Source: Apostichopus japonicus
Lineage: Eukaryota > Echinodermata > Holothuroidea > Aspidochirotida > Stichopodidae
Direction: 5' to 3'
Assembly: GCF_037975245.1 (NCBI RefSeq)
Contig: NC_092568.1
Span: 35,183,501-35,247,500, forward strand
Length of the DNA: 64,000 nucleotides
Made by a program: the position numbers and the translations under genes
The notes under the pieces: model-generated
The model's database searches: none
What the model was told of the DNA's origin: nothing
What the model saw: only the letters and a program-made list of their open reading frames with translations
Shown here: positions 49,330-60,829 of the stretch, in pieces
Numbering within the stretch: position 1 is the stretch's first letter
Layout: the number at the start of each line of letters is the position of its first letter

Positions 49330-49404
49330 CAGGTGTGTAGCACGATTCCCCTACAAGGGGAACATTATGCTACACATGATCTTAGCCAAAAGGCCGCTCA
49401 TCAC
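49330..49404 (-). ncRNA. U2 snRNA-like 5' domain, probably a pseudogene or chimera
   Basis: On the minus strand GGCCTTTTGGCTAAGATCA, preceded by a TGATGAGC lead-in, matches the conserved 5' stem-loop of U2 snRNA. After it the sequence reads GTGTAGCAT where U2 has GTGTAGTAT, the branchpoint-recognition region. Instead of the U2 stem-loop II and Sm site there is a strong hairpin (49,334-49,376) with arms TGTGTAGCA and TGCTACACA plus an inner TTCCCCT/AGGGGAA. No Sm site or stem-loops III/IV follow. It is a U2-derived pseudogene, a SINE with a U2-like head, or a divergent small RNA. Confidence 0.5.
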
Positions 49405-50924
49405 GTACATGCATGTTCGCGAAGGTGATGACCTTGTGCTTCTCGGTGTTCCTCAACTGCCTTTATAGATTCTACTAAGCCAACGGCCCTGTATCGTTAC
49501 TATATATAGGTATTTACTTTATATAGGTATCTTTACTTTATATAGGTCGTAATGTTCCGATAATGCGAACATGCCCAAATACCTATTGCAACAGTGCTTA
49601 TTAAATACACGTAGGATACCATATGTGTGCATGTTGTAAGCATCTGTATAAAAAGATTATTTTATTCGTGGGTGTAAAGTTTAAGAAAAGTGTCTGTTTG
49701 TGGTTTAAGTTCTAGTTCTATCAATCATGATAAAGGGCCTAGGTAACACCCGGTTGTTAGATATATACGTCTTTTTTAATTTAAGTCTAATCACTTGTCA
49801 GATGTGACTATTGTTAAAGTATGTCATGACTCACATGTCAACTCAGGAACCAAACAGAAGCAAACTTGAAGATTTCTACATGTAAGTCCGTCCCCTGGAC
49901 CCTCGACGGGGATCCCTGGACACCATAAGGGGACCCCACCCGATATAGGCTTCGTGTCAAGTGGGTGGCAGCAATATCCATGTCCAGTCATTTATATCCC
50001 CCCCCCCCAACTTTTTAATTGGGATTGAAGCCACTGCTGTTACAGTCGGCCAGCGAATGGAACCAATTATCATAAAGGGCGTGTCTTAGCAAGGTTTTCG
50101 TGCCTATATCACAGAGATGTATACATTTCTGTAGCTTGTATATGGATCTGGCGCTTTTTATAGAAAGAGCACCCTCTATTTATTCGAACGAAGATATCAA
50201 GTTTCGCTCGAAGCAACATTGTTACACTTTGAAGTCTCACAGTTGACGTTTGGCGGTTATAAGACTTGTTGATGACGCGAAGGGGTCATAAACCACATCT
50301 GAATAAAGTGTTATCCAACTTGTTTAAACTGTACCAAGATGGTGCATAAACTAGTTTATTCAACATTTAAAGTATGTAGTACATGGATCACACTTTGTGG
50401 CATCTTTGTACATTGTTTTTAGAATGAAGGCTATGCAAACTGCTTAACCTTCGAATTTCAAAATTAATTTCATACTTTAAATTGCTTATCGAAAGGTAAT
50501 TGTTAGGTTATGAAGCCAACATCAAATCCTAGTTATACAACCATGAAGCTAGCTCCATGGTACAACACACTATATAAACTTGCCTGTATAAGTTTTCGTT
50601 GTTGGTTCATTTTGACGATGTGTAAACAGCGTACGTGCGACACCTCATGGAATTATTATTATTATGTTATTATGCAAATTCGATGGTCCCTTTAACACCT
50701 CCATACTTTTTTTTACAACACAAGAAAGCATCACTCATTCATGATTAGGAAATAATAATTAATTGTCAAATGATTAACTTATGATATTGTGAACTTTGCA
50801 CTGCTTATCTTGGTATCCCAGTCTATTGTCGATGCAGATATTTCTATCGGTATCCTTTGATGAAAAGTCTTAATCAAATACAGTTGTTGATGATACGAAG
50901 GTTCATGCAGGTGTTGATGTTGCA
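49405..50924. other. Anonymous intergenic DNA
   Basis: No gene is supported. A short TTTATATAGGTATCTTTAC-type direct repeat (two to three copies) lies at about 49,500-49,550. Confidence 0.4.
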
Positions 50925-51269
50925 AGTGGATATTGACAACCTAAGCATACACATTCCAATTGTATCACATGTTCACGATTGAAAACAAAGTTTGAAAAAC
51001 ACCTGTCATGACGGAATCTCAGACAGCCTATACGATGATCCACAGCCCGGAGTATAGGGAAGACTTTATTTCTTAAAAAATAATAGAAATATTTTCAAAC
51101 AACCATATCAAGAGGTACTGAGAAGTTGTTGAGAAAAGTTTGTGATTAGTTTTACAGAGTAGCATATTTTTCTCTCCCCATATCAGTTTCAAATTTTCGT
51201 TATAACATAAGTAAATATTCACTCGTTCATGATTGCATGGGAATTCTAATCAAATTGTGAATTGCAGAT

Positions 51270-51670
51270 GTTGTCAAAGGGGTGCCGGGCCATGGGCATC
51301 AAAATGGGTCCATCTATCGCCTGCTTGGCCATGGGCCCTTTTACATGGAAACAGACCCATTTTCAACAAACGTTACATCGATGACATAGTTAGTGCTGTC
51401 ATTGGATCTAGAAATGAACTACAAACCTTCATTAAGTGTGTATGAAGTTTCTACTCTTCTTTGAACTTTACCTATGAAATTTCTTCTTCTTCTGTTAACT
51501 TCCTAGATCTAAATGCTAGCCATCGATAATTGACTAATCTCTACAAATATTTACTTTAAATCTACCGACTTTCACAAAATATTACTTATTATACTCATCC
51601 AGTCATCCACCTACTTGTACCAACTCCATTCCCTATTCTCAGATGTTACATGTTAAAAGAATATAGTCAT
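51270..51670 (+). mobile_element. Decayed Penelope-like RT fragment (copy B)
   Basis: This is the homologue of 33,060-33,640, with GIKMGPSIACL-like and RYIDDIVSAVIGSRNE phrases and then a broken FLD region. The 3' part is deleted relative to copy A. Confidence 0.7.
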
Positions 51671-51720
51671 TACCGTTTTACCAAATAGATAATGAACTAG
51701 CAAATGTTTACTTTTCCAAA

Positions 51721-53665
51721 TTATCCCTGCTGGTAAATCCAATTTGGGAAGGTTTTGCTCACAAAATCCACCATATAATCACGGAGTCTGTCACAAATAG
51801 TGTTTGTTAGCTGTATTTGCCCCTTTGCTGTTCTGAAAGCTAGCTTAACACCCATCAGAAGAAGAGCTACTTGGTGTCTGTCGCTCTTGTCTGTCAAGCT
51901 GTGCTGATGTTTGTCTAAGATTTCTTTAATCCACTCTTCAAAGGTTGCATATGTTACTTCTCCTGCTTCTAAGAGCATTTTTTGAACGAGTATCTGCTGA
52001 AGTTCAGGTTGTATCTAAATTTCAAGAAAAAAAGTATGAAAGTATAATTATTTTTTCAACCTTTGAGGTTTATGTTATCATTTTAACGCCTTTCATCATT
52101 TGTCGACAGTCATTACCTTACAAATGTATATGTTATTCTGGAAAAGTAGACATTGCCGTGTTTAAAGATACTTTGCGATTAATCTAAGAGATTTACAAAT
52201 TGACATTATTAATGGTAAATAAATATATATCTTGAAACGAATTACAAAAATACTTTTAAATAGGTAAAAAACATTGTGATATGATATTACATTTGTAATT
52301 TGGGAATGAAAGACCTCTAATTGATTTTAAAATATCTTATCGTTATAATCGTCCAGACCAGTATGCAGGACGGGGTAGGAAAATGCGACCGTTGCGTACA
52401 AACAACTCCACCCACCCCCTCCCATTTTCGAAGGTCCACATTTGACTGGGTAGAGAATGGTCTTTCCTACTACAGGCGTTTTATACTCACTGCGTCAAAA
52501 TTATGTCACAAAACAATTTCAAATGGTTGCAAAGCAGATAAAGCACAACGTTGCACCAGCTATTCACCTTTAGTTATATTACTTAAAAACTGTAGATTCC
52601 TTCCCCAGAACGATCTTCAACTAAAAGGTAGACCACCTTACTAGATGACACACCACCCCATAGAAAATCAGGGGTACGGGTATAATCGATATGCAGATAT
52701 CTTATAAAGACAACGGAACAAACCTCTTTGTTAAGATTATCTCCAAGTTCCTTGATTCGTTCAGCCACTTTGTGTATTGCTCTCTCTCGGGCATATATCT
52801 GGTAAAGATCTGGCATTTCTTCTTTTGTAACTGTTTTTGTTATAGTTTCATAGCCTCCAGTTTCTTCGTTTCTCTCAGCCACCTCAACTTCCGGTAACTC
52901 ATCATGCGGTATGTCTTCATATTCTGGGGCTGTATTTCATAGCAAGAGAGCTTAGTTGTCGTACAATGACGTGAAAAAAAAGGTGAGGGAAGGGCGCGTT
53001 CAGTCGAGTTTGTAAGACCTTCTTTATAACAGTCCGTTTCAACGACCCCTTGGCAACACCACTTACTTTGTAAATCCCTTTGGTGATCTGCTTATGGCCT
53101 TCTCATACCCCTACCTAAATCAGTCGGGAGAAATATAAACTTTGAATCCCACCCACCTTCAAATCATGTGCATGCCACTGGTGTTGTGACACCCTCATAT
53201 CATTCTACACCTCATTCAATCAAACTTCACCTCATCCTCATCTCAATTACCCCCCACCACCTTCCCTCACCACCACCACATACAATATATGTGGTATCTA
53301 ATTTGATTTTAAATAAACGTATGACGGCACATAATTACATTCACATCGCTCTAGGTGATATATATGCGGCCAAATTTTGCAGTTTGACTGTAATATATTC
53401 ATAACCTATGGAAGATAGACCTATGTAAAATTGCACAATATCTTATATAGAAAAATATTTCAAGGGAATGTTAGTTTAAAAAGCTATGTGTATGTGCTGA
53501 CACAAGACACTGTTCTTTAAAGAATGTGGTACCTTGTCCTTTAGAGGTTACTTTGCCCCCACCAGACTGCACTATGGTAAACGGCACTTGGTCATCTTGA
53601 AGCAGTAAGAAGAGCACATGGGTGGTATCCTGTCGTACTTGTCTGCGAAGAGTTGCTGAGGCCAT
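51721..53665 (-). CDS. BID-like BH3 apoptosis regulator, paralogue B (210 aa)
   Basis: Three minus-strand exons, 53,665-53,533, 52,929-52,724 and 52,014-51,721, join with GT-AG introns and the same phases as paralogue A. ATG at 53,665 opens MASATLRRQVRQDTTHVLFL. The BH3 helix VAERIKELGDNLNKE falls at residues 99-113. The C-terminal exon (98 codons with stop) has the same length as in A and differs from it by scattered substitutions (for example TFPNWIYQQG against TFPNWLNQQG). Exon 2 is 123 bp longer than in A. It adds an acidic, Thr-rich segment (PEYEDIPHDELPEVEVAE, TITKTVTKEEMPD) in the position of BID's protease-sensitive loop between helix 1 and BH3. Activity as a BAX/BAK activator is inferred from similarity. 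The frame is intact throughout, arguing against a pseudogene. Confidence 0.83.
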
Positions 53666-54083
53666 CGTGCGTAGACGATTCTTGTTACAAGAAATTGGAA
53701 ATATTGATCCAGCATGCAGCTATGGTCAGTTCAGTCACAGCTGCCGGAAGACTGTACAGAACAAATTGACAAGTTACTGACCGTCGCATCCATACTTAAG
53801 ATGTAAACATGAAAATAACTGTCATTTTGTACAGTAACGATTTGTTGATGATCTAATATCTCACGCTAATTACCATTTTGACGTGCTATTTTACGCAAAA
53901 CGTCACAAACTTGGAATTTGCCTGTTTTAGTAAATTTCACAACATTATTGTCATGAAGTGATATTATGCCTTCCTCTAAGTGCCTACTTCTTCAAGGTGT
54001 TTAGCCCTTTCGCCTTTTGACCTTTAAGTTTCCCCATCGTTAATTCCTACGGTTTCAGCTTAAAGAAATACATTAGAAATTTT

Positions 54084-54477
54084 ACGGTCCATTTTCAGAC
54101 GTCTAGTTTAGGAGCCTGTATTTTCAGACAAAGAAAATCATAACGAAAAACCATGATTGGTTCATTCATTGATAGATTTCATGTAATCACAAAGGGGCAG
54201 GTAGCCTATACATACCTAGCATGTCACTTATGAGTTATGATGATTACAAGCCAAAGTGCCACACTTCATGACAATGTGTGTCTTAGGTTCAGAATGAGGA
54301 CCATTGTTCAAATCCACGTCCCATAACCTTAAGATTCCCTTTAACAATACAATTCTTCACAACATGTGGTGATTCAGATTTTCAAACAATGTCTGAGGAC
54401 TTGGGATTTCCTTGGTCAAGTCCTAAAGAGTATTCTTGTTTACGAGGTTTCAGACTTTGACCACTATTGCCCTCAAT
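54084..54477. other. Copy B-specific segment between duplication blocks
   Basis: About 390 bp with no visible match in copy A and no coding potential. It may be the ancestral spacer, with copy A having diverged or gained its 5.5-kb insert here. Confidence 0.4.
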
Positions 54478-54975
54478 AGGAGCCACAACTTCTCTCTATG
54501 TCATGAGTTACTCAATTTATCAGCATTTTTGCTGGTAAAGACTTACATGTATCACCTGTCAACATTTGTAAAAAAGTAATTATGTCTAGTCCTAACATGT
54601 TAAACAAATTCCAAAACGATGCCTAGCAAGATCTTGCACTTTTGCTTAAGTCTCTATTACTGCCATAGAATAATGAGTGGTAAGCTAGGCCTAACTTCGA
54701 ATGCTATTTCCATTACTCGCGCGGCTTGCGTAGGCGTAATGTTACAGCTGGCTACAGTGTAGGGTATAGGATAGGGCAATTTCTGTGCACGCTTCCAGCG
54801 ATAGGGTTATAACCCCGTGACAGTTGGACATGAAAAGAAATTACTAGCTTACCAAGGACGTGCCAGCCCGAGTTTAATTCCAGACAAAAACAAACACACG
54901 TGGAACTGCTAACTTACGTCCAAATCAGTTCATATACGTAGTGTTATGAGCACATGAGCAGGTTACTTCCTCATT
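54478..54975. repeat. Segmental duplication copy B, part 2a
   Basis: Matches 41,548-42,120 with one deletion of about 70 bp after GGGCAATT. Homology stops abruptly at CTTCCTCAT and resumes at about 60,830. Confidence 0.9.
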
Positions 54976-54981
54976 GCAGGA

Positions 54982-55001
54982 TTGGGTCGATATCGACCCA
55001 A
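54982..55001. repeat. 20-bp perfect palindrome
   Basis: TTGGGTCGATATCGACCCAA is its own reverse complement and lies within ten bases of the left breakpoint of the copy B insertion. Confidence 0.95.
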
Positions 55002-55989
55002 ATAATCATTGAGTTTAAAAAAAAATAGTACTCAGCCACCTTATATCCTACAACATTCATTAAGGTATTGAAATGTAGCTAAGACCATACGTTTGTGTAT
55101 AAAACAAATAAAAAGGGGGTATAACTGTGATTTTTTTTAGTGGGTGGGGCTCAAAGGTCAATCTGAAAATGACGTAATTTGGCTAAAAATCGATGTTCGC
55201 TTCATAAAAATCGTGACAGAAAATAAGAGTTGAACAAACCCCCCCCCCCCCATTATATTTGGTATAAACCCTAACATGTTTTGAACATATTCTGAGCATT
55301 TCAGGAATATATCTATAGAGAGTTCTGAGAAAAATGCAAATGTCCTTGAAATTTCCTGTAATTTGACACCAAAATCGTCCAAATCCGTTCATTTTTGAGA
55401 AAATTCTCATTCCCGAACGCTTCAACCTACGTACGTGTTTTTTTTTTTCTTATTTGAGATATTTAGGCCACTGCAACATTTGTAATTGATAGTCAGAGCC
55501 GTATATAGAGAGAGTTTGGCCAACTGGCGATTTGTGACGTCACACGCAAAACATGGGCATCAAAATAGGTCCAGTTGTCGTTACCAGTTGCGCGAAACAC
55601 GAAAAACACCACACACAATATATAGCAGCTTTGCACACTGTGCTCGTTGCGAACAAACGAAGCGACTCAGAATGTCAGATTTTGACAGGCATACGAGGAA
55701 CAAAATGGATATCAGGTAATGAATTAGCGTATGCGTTAGTTAATCACATTTACGTTTATCTTCACACCTGAAATGCATAGAAAACTAGCTGAAAACCTGT
55801 CATTACACTTGTTTTATTTTACTCCTCATACTACTAGTCCTACTTTAGTCATACAAACGAAAAGCACACATCACAGTCCTGGCTAGGCTAGATTACAGAC
55901 GCACAACAATAGCATCAGGCCTACATTAATAGATCCTTCAATTAAATAAAGTAGGCCTACACATAAAATGACAATTTATGCTTCACTGA

Positions 55990-56322
55990 TCTTTTCAGGT
56001 TTGCCAAAAGTAGTTGTACCAGAGGTCATTGTCTTAAACTCCAGAAGTTACATAGTAGGATTAATATTCGGCATAACTTTTTCTCTAAAGTCTAATACAA
56101 CTTATACAAGGGTTGTGAATGGATGGAATGGTTTGCCTGAGAAGGTTGAATTGCAAGTAGTGTGAATGGGTTTAAGAATACTTTGGATGAGTACATTAAG
56201 CATTGTAATTGGGTATGACATTTGATGTCCTCGGTTTTATTCCTCTCATATAGCCTTAGGGTCCTTAATGGGGACTTGAGTGTCTCTCCTGGTCTTTTTT
56301 TCTACTAAACTAAACTATATAC
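55990..56322 (+). mobile_element. CR1-like LINE 3' fragment nested in the P element
   Basis: The plus-strand frame ends RVVNGWNGLPEKVE and is followed by CTTAGGGTCCTTAATGGGGA and CTACTAAACTAAACTATA. These match, inverted, the 3' end of the LINE at about 40,150-41,500. It is 5'-truncated and lies between the P-element TIRs, so it inserted after the P element arrived or was carried by it. Confidence 0.82.
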
Positions 56323-58999
56323 TTGAGTGTAGGAGTTAGCAATAGTTGGGAGTCTGTGGGCAAACCTAAGACTGATATTGTGGTGTTAATTTCTGAGGAA
56401 TGTAGTACTAGGCGATAGTAGGTGTAACAGATTGAATGGGTCTGTCGAGAAAAAAAAAACCTGCAACAACTGAATACTGGTGTATGTTGTAGCTTATTTA
56501 TTTTCCATTAACATATATACTATACGGTCATGTCCTTAATAAGGTTTCATGGATCACACTGACATAGTGTGCCTGCTTGTCAGTGTTGTCAACTGAGCAC
56601 AGGGCTGATGACATCATTCAGTTTGTTATTATGCAGACAGCAAATGGCCATAATGATAATTATTAATTGTTACTTATTCTTCATACTGCCCTTACTGGCC
56701 TTACCTGAACAGTGATGTATAAAAATGCAAGAAGTCGTTAAGATTTTCATTTAAGAATCGTTTCAGCCTGTCCTATTTCAAACATATGATTGGCAGGTTT
56801 CCACGTTACATAGCTTATCAAAATGGAGCTGTTCTGTAAAGCAAGAAAATCACACATATGCATGCATACAAACACACTCATATAACAATTTCTGAATACC
56901 TTTTCAGCTGCCCAAAGGTACTGGAATGCAAGCTCTGTTGGGTGAATTAAAAAACCCTCATTGTACTCTTTTATTATGGTTGGCGTAGCTGGAACCAGCA
57001 ATGATGGTGATGTGGATTTGACAGTACCTAGACAAGAATTCAATAGCTGCTTTGTGTTGAAGTGGGTTCAACTTGCTCAAGGCCATGACAGGATGAGACT
57101 AGACATCAGGATGAATTATCTGTTGCAGAGCTCTATAAACCAGGCAGTTGTTAAAACATCCATTGGGTGACCCTCACAGTCTACCAGGCACTGCATCGCA
57201 GAAGCAAAATGAAGTGTGTGTGATACCTTCATCTTATGAGAGTGGAATGGTATCAGTGTGGCCTCAATCAATTTGGCTTCAAGTCTTTGTTTTCTTGAAA
57301 GCTGAGAAGGTCTTTCAGTGGTTTTACACTGACCTCTGTACTTGACAATTCATGTGTATTTGCCAGCTCAGGAGGAAGCCAGATTTTAATTACATTAACC
57401 AATGCTGACTTTTTTTTGGACATGTGGTACATCTGCAAGGAGGTGAAGGAAGCAGTTGGAGTTGCATGGATGTGGAATCTTGTTGATAGTCTGGCAGTCT
57501 TATCCACAGATTATCCCAAAGCTTCTCCACATTGCCACATTCAGAACTTATTACATTGATAAACTTGAAAATTGCAGGAATCTAACAAAGCACCCATCAA
57601 GGGAATTTGTTTGTATAATTATTGAAAGCTGTGACCTTCTGATGTGACAGACTAATGTGAAATAAAGGGCAGTAGATTACCTTGTAAATGAACCTTGTTA
57701 TTGTTTGATTGTATATAATGTTTGCAAAATTTTAAGTTGCATGCTACCAATTGAAACATAATTCTTTCTCTATTAATGGGATATAAATACTTCTCCTTAA
57801 AGGGTGTGAAGACTCCCCCCACAAAGAAACGTCTCATGCCGGTTATCTGACCTAGTTTCGAATGCGGTGTAACAGAAGTGTTAGACACCACCATTGATCC
57901 CAGAAAATACACACACAGCTTGCTACCATCTGTAAATAGACATTAGTGTACAGTCAATACAAACATCACGGTCAATACCCACAACACAGTGTACATAGCA
58001 GCGTGGACATCTCAGGTCTAGATAAAAGATAACAAGGTATCAGGTTTCATTACTGTCTGCATTTTGTAGCGACACAAAAAAAACTTCACTTGCAAGCAAC
58101 GGAAAGTAACTTTTTCAGAGCGCGGCATGCGGTTTAGGGCGAGTCTTCAATACCTTTAAATATACTGCATCGGTTGTTGTCACTTGATCATTTGCTTGTG
58201 TGTGAGCTAAACAGCTTAAATAATATGTAAAAAAATAATACAAACTTTCAAATTGCCAGATATTTACTTGCTCAAAATCAATATCCAATCATGATTTGTT
58301 GCTGTCATTGAGTCCATTATTCAGATGATGAGGCAGATTCCCTTCAACTCTCCATGATGAAGGTAAAACCTTATATCTTAACCAACTGCCATTGAGTGTC
58401 CATTTGAAAGTTTCAAACACACAAGTGCATTGATTAAAACAAAGACTTTATTGCTGTGGTTGCAGGAACTGGATTTCAGTCCAGTAGTCACTCACCAGGT
58501 TCGTCTTTATCACAGTCTGCTAACTGTGGCTTTTTCTGTTAGGAGTTTTTCTTCAGAGCACATGTCACCTTTGATTTGTAAAAAAAGTCCTGAAATCCAG
58601 GGAGTTAAAATTTACTGTCTAAAGATAATTTAAAAAGATTTTTTTAACTTCAATCATCAATGTGGGTGTCAATTAAGGGAATAAGGAGTTACTGATGCAA
58701 TGACTTTCTGGCATAAGTGCATTTATAATGTGTTAAAACTTGAAAGGTGTATCATACTGCATCCCGCCCCCCCCCCTTCTTAATTTGCACTCCGTTTGAA
58801 TGCACAGACAGTTTTGCTTATTAATGAAATACCAGTTAACACTAAATTTTCAAGTCTTCCTTTAAAACAGTCAAACGAAACCGTGCATTGCCTAAGCTAT
58901 GCCTACGCAATAGTTTGAACATTTCTTTATCAACATTGTGGTGACAGGGCTCTTAAGATAATTCAGTGACCAAGACAAGAGTGTAGGGTAGTCTTTGCA

Positions 59000-59540
59000 A
59001 TAAGCATGACTAAGGCTAGGCTACCAGTACCATAATTAGCCTTGGCCTAGTGGTCTTTGAAATGTAGCCTAGGCCCCTGCTACTTTGATAAATGATAGTT
59101 GACTGCATCCAAATTAAACCAAGGCCTTGGCTATACTTTTGAAGAAGAAAAAATTAGGCTGAATTCATGTTAGCCTAAAAAGGCTAGGCCAATGCTGACA
59201 ATTAACACAAACCAAGATCATTTAACCATTTGTTTATGGCATACTAAAAGGGTCTATATAATTAGGCCTGTATGTGTACACAACCCACAAGTTGCCAATG
59301 AGTATAGACCTAGCCTAATTAGTTTAGGCCTAGGCTACTTTGTTTTCCTTAGGCCTAGTATAATTGGGCCTTATACTGTGCCATATTATGTAATGTGCTA
59401 TAACAGTTGTAGTAATAGCAAGAATGGTCCAGGTCTAACTAAGCCCAGGCTTAACTTATGCTTCGGGCTTAACTAAGGATTAGGGCTTTACGTGATGCCT
59501 AGAGGCTAGCCCACCCTTTTACATTAAACTAAAAGTGATA
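59000..59540. repeat. Cluster of TAGGCCTA / CTAGGC motifs
   Basis: AGGCCTA, CTAGGC, TAGCCTA and their complements recur many times in about 540 bp inside the P element, along with several ATTAGGCCT and AAGGCTAGGCC phrases. Scattered copies occur elsewhere (for example 60,390 and 55,950), but this is the densest cluster in the window. Confidence 0.6.
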
Positions 59541-60829
59541 CTTTTTTAGGCTAGGCATACAATAACTAGGAATTAGGATAACTATATGTGCGACTGAAAC
59601 TGCCATGCCTATGATTAGGAGAGCTGGCATAATGAAATCGAATTTGTGGATCGTAAAACGAGAGAGAATAGCCATGAATGTAATTACAGAAACCAGTCTG
59701 AACGTAAAATTCTCGCATTGCTTGTACATTACTCGTATTACACTATGGCCTATGGCTAGTATGGGCCTAGTCTACACAGACTTTTTTTCATTAGATCTCC
59801 ATCTCGTTCTCTCTACTTCCAAAAAATTCCTCTTCTTTTATGGTCAGTCGGAAAATCAAACAACAATATCCATGTTCTGACCGATTGCAGCATCCCCAGC
59901 ACCATTTCTTTCATAATTTCGTACTTTTTTCGTGTACACAAACGATAGTCTATACACTGTGAGTATGCGTGTCGCCTGCTATAAAGTTTTCAAGTGGACC
60001 TATTTTACCACCCTGTGTGGGCGTTTTCCCTCTCGACCAATCCAAATCGGTTACATGGTTGGCCAAACTCTCTCTATATACGGCTCTGTTGATAGTTATG
60101 GCATAGCGCCCTCGCTTCCTTTGTAAGTCGATAGCAACCGCCGTTCTTGCGCAATATTGTTTCATTGATTGTTTAGTGTACAGTCTCAATGGACTGTTAC
60201 GTACGGGTACACTTTCAAAAAGGCCGTGGCCCAAATTTACGGCCCAATTGGCCCTAAAGATGTGGGACGATTGGTCAGATACCATGATGAGGTCCAGGAC
60301 CTTCTGGTCGAACCAGTTTATCAAGGTTCGGTCCTTTTGAGGACCTAGAAATCGTAAGTCAATAGCGTTGTTTACAAAAAAAAAAGGCTAGGCTAGGCCT
60401 AACGTTATGCCAACGTTAGGCTGTAATTTTCGAAAGTAAACAAAGTAAACAACTTTTGTACTAAATGAAATCAGTCATAACTCTGTCAATCCTCAACAGA
60501 TTTCAGAAAATAAGGTATCATCTGAAAGAGCAGCCCCAGAAAAACCTTTATCATACAATTTGAAGTCAATTTTGAAGTCAGTGATTTTATTGTATTTTGG
60601 TGTTTTCCAATTAAAACAAAAGTATCCTAATTTGCATATTATAATTTGCATATAATTTGCAATTTTTATAAAATTATCAATTCCAAATTTTGTTCTCTAT
60701 TGATCTAAATCAACTTCCTAATAGAGAAGTTGTCCCTAACCTTTATAAGCCAGCCCTAACAAGATAAGTGTCCCAAATCCTATTTGTGTGCCCAACCCCC
60801 CATGTAAAGAAGGGTGCTCATGTTTCAGC

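Larger units (their letters stand above)
50925..54083. repeat. Segmental duplication copy B, part 1
   Basis: Collinear with 32,714-35,985, including the decayed Penelope-like RT fragment, the BID-like gene and its flanks. The offset between the copies is about 18 kb. Confidence 0.93.
55494..60088 (-). mobile_element. P-superfamily DNA transposon, decayed (31-bp TIRs, 8-bp TSD)
   Basis: CAGAGCCGTATATAGAGAGA... at 55,494 is repeated exactly, inverted, for 31 bp ending at 60,088. Both flanks are TTGATAGT (55,486-55,493 and 60,089-60,096). Coding remnants read on the minus strand. At about 59,905-59,790 a THAP-like zinc finger relic contains CCNRSEHG, FDFPTDHKRRG and RTRW in shifting frames. At about 57,480-57,270 are LLADVPHV, LPPELANTHELSSTEVSV and PLKDLLSFQENKDLK. 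At about 57,240-57,110 are MKVSHTLHFASA and PMDVLTTAWFIELCNR. At about 56,970-56,875 is EGFLIHPTELAFQYLWAAEK. The ADVPH, KMKV and C-terminal 'G-L-P...EK' features are typical of P-element/THAP9 transposases. Many stops and frameshifts mean it cannot encode an active enzyme. Confidence 0.88.
54976..60829. other. Compound 5.85-kb insertion within copy B
   Basis: Copy A reads straight from CTTCCTCAT to CATGTTTCAGGAAC (about 42,115-42,135), whereas copy B has 5.85 kb between them. A P-superfamily transposon with its own target duplication makes up 55,494-60,088. The flanks 54,976-55,485 and 60,097-60,829 belong to an unidentified earlier insertion that the P element entered. A 20-bp perfect palindrome (54,982-55,001) lies just inside the left edge. 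Confidence 0.7.

Noticed and set aside
52321-52644. 107-codon plus-strand frame
   Set aside because: Lies opposite the intron of BID-like paralogue B and is not conserved as a frame in copy A.
56580-56610. Second hammerhead ribozyme at a CTGATGA
   Set aside because: No stem II and no downstream GAAA core; the same holds for other CTGATG hits such as 11,530 and 37,432.
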